DNA of 64,000 bases, from NCBI RefSeq assembly GCF_001311845.1, contig NZ_BBCC01000012.1:1-64000 (forward strand), written 5' to 3'. The position numbers were made by a program, and so were the translations under genes. Origin of the DNA: Desulfosarcina cetonica JCM 12296 (GTDB lineage: Bacteria > Desulfobacterota > Desulfobacteria > Desulfobacterales > Desulfosarcinaceae). Below the pieces are notes generated by a model, which was not told where the DNA came from, searched no databases, and was given only the letters and a program-made list of their open reading frames with translations. This document shows, in pieces, positions 46,763 through 57,196 of this stretch (its first letter is position 1; each line of letters begins with the position of its first letter).

Positions 46763-48189
46763 ATGGGGCCATCCCTAAAAATCCTGTCGCTGCTGTGGCT
46801 GGTCAACCTGGCGCCGCCGATTGCTTCACTCGTGCTGCGGGAGCGTTTCCGCACGCCCGTGGATGGGGGCTGCCGGCTAAAAGATGGCCGGCGGCTTTTG
46901 GGAGATCATAAAACCCTTCGCGGGGTTTTGGCCGGTATCACCACCGGCGGGCTGATGGGATGGCTGCTGGGCATGCCGCTTGGCATCGGCCTGAGCTGCG
47001 GTTTCCTCAGCATGGCCGGCGACTTGTTGACCAGCTTCGTGAAACGCCGCCTGGGAAAGCCCAGCGGTGCGGTGGTCGCCGGCCTGGACCAACTGCCCGA
47101 GGGGGCGCTACCGCTGCTGGTGCTGGTCCCTTATGCCCGCTTGGGTGTGGCGTCGTATGTCGGTCTGCTTCTGCTGTTTGGTGTGGGCGCCTATGTGGGT
47201 TCGTTTCTTTTTACCTGGATTTCACTCAATCGCACGGGCCGGCGCTACCGCCGCAATTTGCCCCTGACCGGCAGGCTACGCGAATGGCGAGCCTGTGACA
47301 CGGCCTACCACCCCCTGCATCCGGTAATCAATGTCGATCGGAACATCTATTACCAGCTATTGATGAAAACGGCCTTCCGGTTGACATGGCTGTATGGGCG
47401 AGGCCGGAAAAACGCTCTGTCCATCCGGCTGAACACGGTAACCTTTCATTTTGATGATCTGCCGGCCGCCTTTGACGGCTATACGATCCTGCTTCTCACC
47501 GATTTGCACCTGGACGGGCTGGCCGGTCTCGATCAGGCGATCATCTCCCTGGTCGCGCCGCTCAGCGTGGATTTGTGCCTATTCGGCGGCGACTACCGGG
47601 CCAAGCTGTCCGGTCCCTACTCCAAAGTGCTCATTCGCATGCGCCGTCTGCTGCATGCCATCGACACCCGAGACGGCTGTTATGCCGTACTGGGCAATCA
47701 CGACTGCATCGGCATGATCCCGCCGCTGGAAAAGCGGGGGCTCCGTTTTTTGGTCAACGATGCGGTTTCCCTGGCCCGGGGGGAAGACCACCTCTGGCTG
47801 GTGGGCATCGATGACCCCGCCTACTACCAGGCCCACGATCTGCGCATCGCCTTTGAAGATGTCCCCGCCGGGGCCTTCACCATCCTTTTGGCCCACTCCC
47901 CGGATGTCTATGACGAGGCCGCCGCCTATGGCGCCAGGCTCTACCTGTGCGGCCACACCCACGCCGGGCAGGTTCAGCTTCCGCGAATCGGGCCGGTGGT
48001 CACCCATTCCCGCGCCCCCCGAGAATACACCAAGGGCAATGGCAATTCGGCCGTATGCAGGGCTACACCAGCACCGGGGCCGGTGTTTCCGGTGTGCCCG
48101 TGCGCTTCGGTACCCTGGGCGAAGTGGTCCTGCTGCGCTTGAAGCGGGACGCCCCGCCGTCTCCAACCAAACCGTTCCCGACGCCTTGA
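46763..48189 (+). CDS. fusion of CDP-archaeol-synthase-like (CarS/DUF46) and metallophosphoesterase domains (one frameshift)
   Basis: About 475 residues. Residues 1-165 form a polytopic membrane domain with LLGDHKTLRGVLAGI, SMAGDLLTSFVKRRLGKPSG and GLDQLPEGALP, the CarS-A signature of CTP-dependent archaetidyl/CDP-lipid synthases. Residues ~215-460 are a YaeI-like calcineurin phosphoesterase: LLTDLHLDGL, GGDY, VLGNHDC, LAHSPD and CGHTHAGQ. One G is missing near 48035 (EYTKG-QWQFGRMQGYTSTG) and the true stop is TGA 48187. A phospholipid-headgroup task for both halves is plausible inference. Confidence 0.85.
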
Positions 48190-48213
48190 TGTTTCTGCCG
48201 CCGCTTTGCTGGA

Positions 48214-48636
48214 TCAAGCTTTGTCTTCCCGACTCGGCAGGTTGCTCTCGTCGGTGATAAAGGGTTTGATATCCAGAATCGGCGTCCCGTCTAGCATGTC
48301 CACGCCTTTCACGCGAAGTACATTCTTATCGCGCCCCAGCACGGTCAGCACCGACAGTCCGATGGGATTGGGCCGCCTTGGCGAACAAATACTGAACACG
48401 CCCGACGTTTGATTCCGATGGGGCGGGGTTTGCTTTAACAGTTCGGGTGTAAAGGGCGCGCTTTTGTGAAAATGAAAAAGCACCACGATCTTTTGCCCGG
48501 CAATGACATCCGCAAGCCCCTCAGTGTACTGGGGGTCGATCACCAGTGTGCCCTCGACGTCCGACACCGTCCAATGGCGCGGAAGGCTGTCGGCTTCGGT
48601 ATGGGCGGTTCCAATCGGTTCCAGGTTGATCGGCAT
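48214..48636 (-). CDS. trmO: tRNA (N6-threonylcarbamoyladenosine37-N6)-methyltransferase, TrmO/TsaA family
   Basis: 140 residues, compact single domain. PIGTAHTEADSLPRH start, VLFHFHKSAPFTPELL, the loop HRNQTSGVFSICSPRRPNPIGLSVLTVL and GVDMLDGTPILDIKPFI are diagnostic. Methylates t6A37 in tRNA-Thr(GGU) using SAM. It belongs to the same modification as tsaC at 12019. ATG 48636 was chosen over a longer frame because of the family N-terminus. Confidence 0.92.
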   Translation of the reverse strand: MPINLEPIGTAHTEADSLPRHWTVSDVEGTLVIDPQYTEGLADVIAGQKIVVLFHFHKSAPFTPELLKQTPPHRNQTSGVFSICSPRRPNPIGLSVLTVLGRDKNVLRVKGVDMLDGTPILDIKPFITDESNLPSREDKA

Positions 48637-48644
48637 GGTCTTTT

Positions 48645-49994
48645 CTATCCTTTTTTTTTGGCTTTGATTTCCCGCCATTTGGCCAGTCGCCCGGCGATCA
48701 TCTTCTCGTAGCCCCGTTCGGTGGGGAAGTAAAACAGGCTGCCGGCAATGGCCTCGGGAAGGTACTCCTGCACGGCGTAACCGTCCTTGTAGTCGTGGGC
48801 GTAGCGATAATCCTTGCCATAGCACAAATCCTTCATCAGCGTCGTGGGGGCGTTGCGGATGTGCAGGGGCACCGGCAGCGCCCCTTTTTCATGGACCAAC
48901 TTGCGGGCCGCGTTCCAGGCCCTGTAGACGCCGTTGCTCTTGGGCGCGGTGGCCAGATAGACCGCCGCCTGGGCCAAGGCCAGATCCCCTTCCGGGTGCC
49001 CCAGGAAACGAAAGGACTCCATGGCACCCAGGGCGATGCGCAGGGCAAAGGGATCGGCATTGCCCACATCCTCGGAGGCGAAGCGCACCATGCGCCGGGC
49101 CACGTATAGGGCGTCCTCGCCGGCCTCGATCATCCGCGCCAGCCAGTAAAGCGCCGCATCCGGGTCGCTGCCGCGCAGGCTTTTGTGAAAGGCGGAGATC
49201 AAATTGAAGTGTTCATCCCCCTGTTTGTCGTACAAAAGGGCCTTTTTCTGCAGGGCCTTCTCCACATGCGCCAGGGTGATGCTGCGCAGGCCGCCTTCGA
49301 CCGGTGGTGGCTCGGCCAGGGTCAGGGTGGCCGCTACTTCAAGACTGCCCAGGATGCTGCGCGCATCTCCGGAAGCAATGTTGACCAAGTGCCGACGGGC
49401 CTCATCCGCCAACGCCAGTCCAAGTCCCCCCAGACCGGCCGGCACGTCTGCCAGGGCACGGTCGACCACCTGGCCCAGAGCCTCATCGGATAACAAATTG
49501 AGGGTGATCACCCGGCAGCGGGAAAGCAGCGGAGAGATGACCTCAAACGACGGGTTTTCGGTGGTCGCGCCGATCAAGGTGATCAATCCGGACTCCACAT
49601 GGTGCAGGAAGGCGTCCTGCTGGGCCTTGTTGAAACGGTGGATCTCGTCCACGAAAAGAATCGTGCGCTTGCGTTGGAATTGGCGCTGCTTTTTGGCTTC
49701 GTCGATGACCTCGCGGATCTGCTTGACACCGGACAGCACCGCCGAGAAGTGGACGAAGTGGGATTCGGTTTCAAAGGCGATGATGCGCGCCAGGGTGGTT
49801 TTGCCGCAGCCGGGCGGCCCCCACAGAATCATGGAGAAGATGCGGTCGTTCTCGATGGCGTGGCGCACCAGGGATCCCGGACCGGTGACCGCTTCCTGAC
49901 CAAAAAGATCCGCCAGCCGCCGGGGCCGCATGCGCTCGGCCAACGGGCGCTCGGTATCGGTCTCGATTTGGGCTTGTTGATCGAAAAGTTCCAT
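48645..49994 (-). CDS. rarA: replication-associated recombination protein A (AAA+ ATPase)
   Basis: About 449 residues, MgsA/RarA/WRNIP1 family. PLAERMRPRRLADLFGQE start, Walker A GPPGCGKTTLA, Walker B TILFVDEIHRFNKAQQDAFL, sensor GATTENPSFEV, SRCRVITL, then the tetramerisation C-terminus (YLATAPKSNGVYRAW, YAHDYKDGYAVQEYLP). Acts at stalled forks. ATG 49994 was chosen; the 30-codon upstream extension has the wrong composition. Confidence 0.96.
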   Translation of the reverse strand: MELFDQQAQIETDTERPLAERMRPRRLADLFGQEAVTGPGSLVRHAIENDRIFSMILWGPPGCGKTTLARIIAFETESHFVHFSAVLSGVKQIREVIDEAKKQRQFQRKRTILFVDEIHRFNKAQQDAFLHHVESGLITLIGATTENPSFEVISPLLSRCRVITLNLLSDEALGQVVDRALADVPAGLGGLGLALADEARRHLVNIASGDARSILGSLEVAATLTLAEPPPVEGGLRSITLAHVEKALQKKALLYDKQGDEHFNLISAFHKSLRGSDPDAALYWLARMIEAGEDALYVARRMVRFASEDVGNADPFALRIALGAMESFRFLGHPEGDLALAQAAVYLATAPKSNGVYRAWNAARKLVHEKGALPVPLHIRNAPTTLMKDLCYGKDYRYAHDYKDGYAVQEYLPEAIAGSLFYFPTERGYEKMIAGRLAKWREIKAKKKG

Positions 49995-50082
49995 GCTTGA
50001 GTATATATACCAGCGGCACGCGTAAGAAAAGTCGGCCGCAGCGAAAATGAGAGAAACCACAACAGCATGGGAGAATGCGATC

Positions 50083-51242
50083 ATGCCGTATCTTTTTGCC
50101 GAGAAGCTCTACACGGGGACCGATGTGAGAAAGCGCACCTACCTGTCGTTCGATGATGCCACGATTGTCGACGTATCCCCAAAGAAACCCGCCGGCGGCA
50201 CATCGATTGGCGAATTCGCGGTGGTAACGCCGGCCTTCATCGATCCGCACAGCCACATCGGCCTGTATCGTGCCGGAGAGCCGCAATCCGACGGCGAGGG
50301 TAACGAAAAGACCAGGCCCATGCTTTTTCTGCCCGACGCCTCGACTCGCTGCAGATGGACGATCCGGCCTTTACCGATGCCATTGAAATGGGCGTCTTGT
50401 ACTCCTGCATCGTCCCTGGCAGCGGCAACATCGTCGGGGGCTTGTCGGCCGTGATCCGCCACTTCGCCAAAAACAGCAGCGCGGCCCTCATCGGACGCGC
50501 CGGCGTCAAGGCGGCCTTGGGCTACAACCCCATGTCCACCCGCACCTGGAAAGGTGAGCGCCCCACCACGCGTATGGGGGCTGTGGGGATGTTTCGGGAA
50601 AAGCTCTATCAGGTCAAAGACAAGATGGATCGTTGGTCAACGGCCAGTAAGAAAGAGCAGGCGAAAATCGAATTCAGTGCCGAAGAACGTGTCCTGCGGG
50701 ATCTGATCGAGGGGAAAACCCGGCTGCGAACCCATGTCCACAAGATCGACGATATCGCTGCACTGCTGCGTTTGGTGGACACCTTCGGCCTGCGGGTCAC
50801 GGTCGAGCATGCCAGCGATGTAAACCAGCCGGAAATTTTCGCCGCTTTGAAAAAACGTAACATTCCCGTGGCCTACGGCCCGCTGGATGCTTTTGCGTAT
50901 AAAGTCGAGCTCCGCCACGAGAATTGGCGCAACATCCGCCACCTGCTCGATTCAGGCGTTTCCTTCGGTTTGATCACCGACCATCCGGTGGTTCCGTCGC
51001 GCAACCTGCTGCTCACCACCCGCTGGTTTCTGCGTTGCGGGTATACCCGGCAGCAGGCCATCGAACTGATCTCTCGCAAGAATGCGGCGTTTTTAGGAAT
51101 CGAGAAGACGGTCGGCACCCTCGAGAAAGGTTACTGGGCCTCGTTCAGCGGTTGGAACGGCGACCCCTTTGACCTCGCGGCATTCCCGGTGACCGTTTAT
51201 GGTGAGGGGCAATGTCTGTATCGGTCCCAATCCGTCAGATGA
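50083..51242 (+). CDS. metal-dependent amidohydrolase-family protein (one frameshift)
   Basis: About 387 residues. Amidohydrolase metal ligands: HSH in FIDPHSHIGL (~58), His in RTHVHK, His in VEHASD and Asp in LITDHPV, ordered as in imidazolonepropionase-like enzymes. One base is missing near 50340 (LPDA-LDSLQMDDPAFTDAI). Substrate unknown. ATG 50083 has GGGAG upstream. It is divergent from rarA. Confidence 0.88.
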
Positions 51243-51248
51243 AGCCGA

Positions 51249-52634
51249 TCAGCGCCGCTCCCGCCGTTTGCGTTTGCGATTCACCGGTGTGCGCTTCTTG
51301 TTCAGAAAATCCGGATTCTTGCCGGTACGCTGGCGCAGCCACAGTCGGAGGGGGGTCTTGTCCAGGCCGAAGGCATCCCGCAGTTGGTTGGTCAGATAGC
51401 GCTGGTAGGAGAAATGAACCGCATCCGGAAAATTCACGAAGCTGACGAAGGTCGGTGGCCGCGTCGAAACCTGGGTGGCGTAGTAGAACTTGAGCCGCTT
51501 GCCCTTGTGCAGGGACGGCGGCGTCCGTTCGATGGCCTGGGCCATGACCTTGTTGAGCTGGCCGGTGGTGATCCGTATGGCGTACTGCCCGTAAACCTCG
51601 TCCACAATGGGGAAAATGCGCTGGACGCGCAAGCCGGTCTTGGCCGACACGGTCATCACCGGAGCAAAACCCAGGAACTTGGCCGTCATGCGCAAATTCT
51701 CGGTCATGCGCTTGAGAGCCTTGCCGTCCTGGTTGTCCACCCGATCCCACTTGTTCAAAAGGAAAATCGCCCCGCAGCCACGATCAAAGGCATAGCCGGC
51801 CACCCGGACGTCCTGCTCGCTGATGCCCTCCTCGGCGTCGATGATAATCAGGGCCACATGGCAGCTCTCCAGGCTGCGCAGGGCCTTGATGATGGAGAAC
51901 TTTTCCAGACGCTGGGAGACCTTGCCCTTGCGGCGGATACCGGCCGTATCGACAAGCACATAGTTTTTGCCCTCGCGGGTAAAGGCCGTGTCGATGGCGT
52001 CACGCGTGGTGCCGGCGACCTCACTGACCACCAGCCGCTTCTCCCCCAGAATAGCGTTAATCAGCGAGGATTTGCCTGCATTGGGTTTGCCGATCACGGC
52101 AATGCGGATCGCATCGGTCGCGTCCTCTTCTGCGGCGACATCGGGAAAGTCGTCGGTCAGGGCGTCCAGAAAATCGGCAACCCCGTAGCCATGCTCGGCC
52201 GAGACGGGAAAGAGGTGATCGATCCCCAGCCCGTAAAAGTCGAACAGGGCTTTCTCCTGCCCCTCCCCATCGATTTTGTTGACCACGAAGTAAACCGGTT
52301 TGGTCACGCTGCGCAGGGTGTGGATCAGGTCAGTGTCAAAAGGCGAACTGCCGCCCTTGCCGTCCAGCACCAGAATCACCGCATCGGCGTCGGCGATGGC
52401 CTGCTCCACCTGTTGGCGGATATGGGGTGCAAAGGCATCCGCGTCCCCTTCGGCGAAACCACCGGTATCCACCAGGGTGAAGGCTTTTTCGTTCCAGCGG
52501 GCATCCCCGAAATTACGGTCCCGGGTCACGCCGGGCAGGTCGTCCACAATGGCATCCCGGGACCGGGTGATACGGTTGAAAAGGGTCGATTTGCCCACAT
52601 TGGGCCGCCCCACAATGGCAACGATGGGTTTCAT
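51249..52634 (-). CDS. der: ribosome-assembly GTPase Der (EngA)
   Basis: 461 residues, full and unbroken. Two tandem G domains: GRPNVGKST / DTGGF / NKIDG, and GKPNAGKSS / DTAGI / NKWDR, with a C-terminal KH-like domain ending KRRERR. Essential in 50S maturation. Convergent with the amidohydrolase gene by six bases. Confidence 0.98.
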   Translation of the reverse strand: MKPIVAIVGRPNVGKSTLFNRITRSRDAIVDDLPGVTRDRNFGDARWNEKAFTLVDTGGFAEGDADAFAPHIRQQVEQAIADADAVILVLDGKGGSSPFDTDLIHTLRSVTKPVYFVVNKIDGEGQEKALFDFYGLGIDHLFPVSAEHGYGVADFLDALTDDFPDVAAEEDATDAIRIAVIGKPNAGKSSLINAILGEKRLVVSEVAGTTRDAIDTAFTREGKNYVLVDTAGIRRKGKVSQRLEKFSIIKALRSLESCHVALIIIDAEEGISEQDVRVAGYAFDRGCGAIFLLNKWDRVDNQDGKALKRMTENLRMTAKFLGFAPVMTVSAKTGLRVQRIFPIVDEVYGQYAIRITTGQLNKVMAQAIERTPPSLHKGKRLKFYYATQVSTRPPTFVSFVNFPDAVHFSYQRYLTNQLRDAFGLDKTPLRLWLRQRTGKNPDFLNKKRTPVNRKRKRRERR

Positions 52635-52865
52635 GGGTTGTTTCTATTTCCGTTTGTGATCATTCCGGTCCGACAACCGGCGGCAATCAATCCTACAGAG
52701 CTATATCCCAGGTTCAAATCCCGTGTCAAACGGGCTGAAAAAAAGACCGCTGAAACGTGGGCCGGCAGGGAAATGAGTTTCACGGGCATGGTTTTTTGGT
52801 GTAGGGTAAAGAAGCCACGACAAAAACAAAGACCGCTTTTTACATCCCACCGAAAGGAAACGGTC

Positions 52866-53723
52866 ATGCCGGATCTTGCCTATCTGAACGGGGAAATCAT
52901 GCCCATCGACCAGGCGCGTGTTCCCATCGAGGATCGCGGTTACCAGTTCGCCGATGGGGTCTATGAGTATATCGCCAGCTATGAAGGCCGCCTTTTCAGG
53001 CTTGAGGCGCACCTGGATCGGCTGGAACACGGTTTGCGCGAACTGGGCTATGCGCCGATCCCGCGTCCCCATCTCCGATCGGCGATCGCCGAGCTGTTCC
53101 AACGCGCCGGCTACGCCCGGGCCGGGATTTACATCCAGATCACCCGGGGGGTAGCCCCGCGCAATCATGCCTTTGCCACCACGCTCACGCCCCAGATCGT
53201 CATGACCGTCCGCGAGATCAAGGCAATTCCGGCCGACCTGCGCGACAACGGCATACAAACCATCACCGTGCGCGACCTGCGCTGGAGCCGTTGCGACATC
53301 AAGACCACCCAACTTCTGGCCAACTGCCTGGCCAAGCAAAAGGCCCTCGCCTCGGGTTATTATGACGCCATTTTCGTATCGGATCAGGATATCGTCCGCG
53401 AAGGCACGAGTTCCAACGTATTCGCCGTCTCAAACGGGCGCTTGACCACCCACCCGCTGACCCCGCATATCCTGCCGGGCATCACCCGCATGGCAATCCT
53501 GGAGATCTGTGGCGAGATCGGTCTGGAATTCAGCGAATCCTTTTTCACCCGGGAAAATCTTTATGCCGCGGATGAGGTTTTCCTCAGCGGTACCGTGACC
53601 GAAGTGCTTCCGGTGATCGGCGTCGACGACCGGATCATCGCCAACGGCGGCGTTGGACCGATCACCCGTCAGCTTTACGCAGCCTTAGGTGCAAAGGCAC
53701 TCGACCGGCCGGATGTCAGATGA
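52866..53723 (+). CDS. dat: D-amino-acid aminotransferase (PLP fold type IV)
   Basis: 285 residues. YLNGEIMPIDQARVPIEDRGYQFADGVYEYI start, RLFRLEAHLDRLEHGL, the catalytic Lys in SRCDIKTTQLLANCLAKQKA, and EGTSSNVFAV plus LPGITRMAILE match class IV enzymes, with the D-amino-acid form (RGYQFADGVYE) more likely than IlvE. Alanine racemase lies close by, which fits D-Ala/D-Glu supply. AAAGGA precedes ATG. The 230-base stretch before it holds no gene. Confidence 0.92.
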   Translation: MPDLAYLNGEIMPIDQARVPIEDRGYQFADGVYEYIASYEGRLFRLEAHLDRLEHGLRELGYAPIPRPHLRSAIAELFQRAGYARAGIYIQITRGVAPRNHAFATTLTPQIVMTVREIKAIPADLRDNGIQTITVRDLRWSRCDIKTTQLLANCLAKQKALASGYYDAIFVSDQDIVREGTSSNVFAVSNGRLTTHPLTPHILPGITRMAILEICGEIGLEFSESFFTRENLYAADEVFLSGTVTEVLPVIGVDDRIIANGGVGPITRQLYAALGAKALDRPDVR

Positions 53724-56700
53724 CATGGTGGTGATGCGGGCGATCCGGCACGATCGATTTGGCCACCCGCCTGGCCCGCAGGAGATGCTCGCTGGCACCG
53801 ATCCGTTCAAAGAGGGCGATGCTTTCCTTCAACACCGGCATGGCCAAATCCGCACGTTTTCCGGCCAGGTAGAGTCGTCCCAGGTCGAAACAGGCTTGCC
53901 CCTTGATTCCCAGGGCGCCGATCTGCCCGGCGATCCGGATGGCCGCCTTGAAATGGCGCTCCGCCAGCCTGGCGGCCCGAGGCCGATGGCCGATGAGGAA
54001 CCCCAGGTTGCGCAGAATCACACCAGGCCGCAAACGGTGCTCTCCCAATACCATATTCAGGTAAACATTGCCGAGCAGGTAGTGCGCCATCTGAGCATGG
54101 TAATGCTTGCCGATGGCCATGTACTTGACCGTGTAGTCCAGAAAAGCCTTGGCTCCGGCCCGAAGCCTCCCCCGGGCCACCGCGATGGCGGTGGACAGGG
54201 CTTCGGCGGTCTTTCCGACGAGGTCGTAGCCACACGCCTGGCAAAAGTGCATCACATTCCCGAAATGCCGCTCCGCTTGAGAGAAGTCAGCCATGGAAAG
54301 GTAGGCCCAGGCCATGATGAATTCGGCGTTGCAATGGAAATACGCATCCGCCGGCCCATCGATGGCCAAGCGGCACTGGTCGATGGCGCTTTTGAAATCA
54401 CCGGCCACGAAGGCCCCCATGCCGTAGGCAGATAGGCACCGGAACGGCTGTTGGCATCTCCGGTTTGTTCGGCGTGGGCCAGCATGCGGGCTCCCAATGC
54501 ATGGCACTGCGACTGTCCCCGCGGAACATATGGGTCACGGCCATACCGGTGTAAAGGGAACGCAGTAGATCCTGATCCATTTCATCCGACCAGAAAGTGT
54601 CTTTTTCGCGGAAACGGAAGGCCGCGCATTCCGCTTTTTCAGCCACTTGCAAGGCTTCTTCCAACCGCCCCATGTCGGTACAGGTCCAGATCAGGTGCGC
54701 GGCGGCAAAGGCGACGACCTTATGATCATCGATCGGCTCGCCAATGGCAATGGCCGCCTGCAGATAGTCCCGCGAAATGGCAAGCTGTTCCCGTTTCTGG
54801 TAGGCACATCCCAGACAGGCGAGAAACAGCCCTTTAAGATGAGGGTCAGGGCTGGTCCTGGCGACGGTTTCATAGGGGATCAAAAGGGACAGGGCATCCC
54901 GATAGCGTCCCCGCAGATGAAAAACAAAGAACCATTCGATGAGAAGGGACAGCAACCGGCCGTGGTTTGCATCGGCCGGCGGCACCTTCAGCGCAAGGAT
55001 CCGAAAGGCTTTTTCATAATACTGATGGGCCTCGGCAACCGCGTATTTTTTCAATCCCTTGCGTGCCGACCGCCGCAGATAGTCAACCGCCTTGTCCTGG
55101 CTGTGGCCACTGCTGAAGTGATGGGCCAGGGTCTCGGCCAAAGCGTCGGTGCATCCCGCGGTCCCGTCTTCCAGGGCCAGGCCGATACGCTCATGCAGAT
55201 CCTTGCGCTGCCGTTTGAGCAGACTATTGTAGGCCACCTCCTGAATTAGGGCGTGTTTGAAACCAAAGCAGTGCGCATCGGTATTGTCGCATTTCAAAAT
55301 CAGGCCCAAGGCGCTGAGAATGGCCAGACCGTCCGTGACCGTTTCGGGTTTATCCGAAATTTTCTTCAGCAGGGCCGTCGAAAATTGCTTGCCGATGACC
55401 GATGCTGCCTGCACGATCTGTTTTGTCGCCGCCCCCGACTGATCCAGGCGCGCGGCGATGACTGCGCCGATATTGGGCAGGACGGCATCCGTGCCAACAG
55501 GGCCGTTCAGCCGCCAGCCCGCAGGGGTCCTTTCAAGCGTTCCGTTGTCGACCAGGGCATTGACCATCTCCTCGATAAAAAAAGGATTTCCCCCCAATTG
55601 TTCGGCAACGACCGTTGACAACGCCGCCGGGGGTTGGGTCGTCTCCAGCAATGCATTCAGCATGGCCTGTGCCACTTCCGGGTGCAAGTCCCGCAGGTAA
55701 ATGGTGGTGCTGCCATAGTAGGGGTTGAAGATCTGGTCGGGGGAAAAATCGCATTTTTCCGATCGGAAACTGCCCAGGAACAGAACCGGCAGGTTCACCG
55801 CGTTGACGAGCGACCGGAACACGGCCAGGGTCGATGGGTCGCTCCAGTGAAGATCCTCCAGGCAAATGACGGTCAGTGTCTTCTGGGACTGCTGGAGGCC
55901 CAACTGAACCAGGGCCTGTTGCAGCTTTCGCTTCCAGGTTTCAGGTGTATCGATGGCATTGCGGCGATCGGCCAGCGTAAAGAGCCGCGCCAGAACCCGG
56001 GCGAATGCCATTGCATCGGGTTCCAGAAAAGCGAGTTCATGGACGAGTTTTTTGCAGATCTCGGTTTCGCTGTCATTCTCACGCAGGCTCAAGCACGGGC
56101 CAACAAATCGATAAGGGGATAATAAGGAATGTTCTGGGTATAGTTGTGGGCATTGCCTTCCAGCCAGCGAACGTTGTCCTGCGGCAAGCTGTTCTTGAAC
56201 TCGGCGATCAGCCGACTTTTTCCGCTTCCGGCCTCGCCGGTAATGAAGACACAGCCGCCCTGCCCCCGGGAGAGGGCGTCGAACGCCTGTTGCAGGCACG
56301 CCATCTCCATCTCACGCCCGACCATCCTGGCACGCAGGCCACGACATCGGTGGATCCGATCAGGCATTCGCGCGATGCCCAATACCCGATAGGCATGGGT
56401 AGCATCATCCTTGCCAGGGCCCACGGGGAAACGGCGCCGCTCGAAAAGAGAATACCCGGACGTGGCCGCCATGGTGTATTCATCCACGAGGATTTCACCA
56501 CCGGCTGCCTGGTTGGTCAACGCCAAGGCATGGTTTAGCGTATCGCCGGTAATACCGTGTCGGCCGGTCGTCAGATCGACCGTTCCGGTAACGACCAGCC
56601 CCGTGGCGATCCCCGAATGCATGTTCAGCGGATGATTCAAAAGGTCGCCAAACCGCGTGCTCGTTTCCGTCACCATGCCATGGATGTCGATGGCCGCGCG

Positions 56701-57186
56701 GACGGCGCGTTGGGGCGCATCTTCCTGAACTTGCGGGATGCCGAAAACGGCCAGGACCTCATCGCCGATAATCCTGTCAATGTGGCCCCCATATCCAGTG
56801 ATGATGTCGACGACGGAGGTGAAAATCGCGTCCATCATTTCGCGCACATCTTCAGGATCCATCTGTTGGCAAAGTCTGGAATAACCGCAAAGATCGGAGA
56901 AGAGGACCGTTACCCACTTGCGCTCGCCAAGCGACGATAGGGAGGCCGGCGGGGCCGGAGTGACTGGATGGTGGCCCCCACGGATCGGTGAATTTCCATG
57001 GGAGACCTGTGCCAGGGCACGACCGCAAGTGCTGCAAAAACGGCTGTGGGGACGATTGATGGTTTCACAGCCGTCGCACAACGCACCGAGCCGAGCGCCA
57101 CATGCCCGGCAAACAGCCGCATCGGCATCCACGCGGGCATGACAGAAGGGGCACCGCATGACGGAGGCAACTGTTCGTGGGTCCAT
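53716..57186 (-). CDS. class III adenylate/guanylate cyclase-AAA ATPase-TPR protein (three frameshifts)
   Basis: About 1155 residues. N-terminal double zinc ribbon (CPFCHARVDADAAVCRACG ... CDGCETINRPHSRFCSTCG), class III cyclase domain (VTVLFSDLCGYSRL with metal Asp; GDEVLAVFG), AAA module (GEAGSGKSRLIAEF, LTVICLEDLHWSD) and a long TPR region. The substrate-specifying Lys/Asp are not certain. Frame breaks near 56100 (LLAR-CLSLREND), near 54497 (HW-GARMLAHAEQ) and near 54440 (YL-AYGMGAF), each one missing base. Probably makes cAMP for the cNMP-binding proteins. ATG 57186 lies 10 bases past alr. Confidence 0.88.
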
Positions 57187-57196
57187 CCGGAGACCG

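Noticed and set aside
52690-52750. tRNA 3'-end remnant (GGTTCAAATCCC-like)
   Set aside because: Only a T-arm-like string is present; no acceptor or anticodon stem can be folded.
51384-52865. Long N-terminal extension of the D-amino-acid aminotransferase
   Set aside because: It is the antisense frame of der; the enzyme starts at ATG 52866 with a Shine-Dalgarno site.
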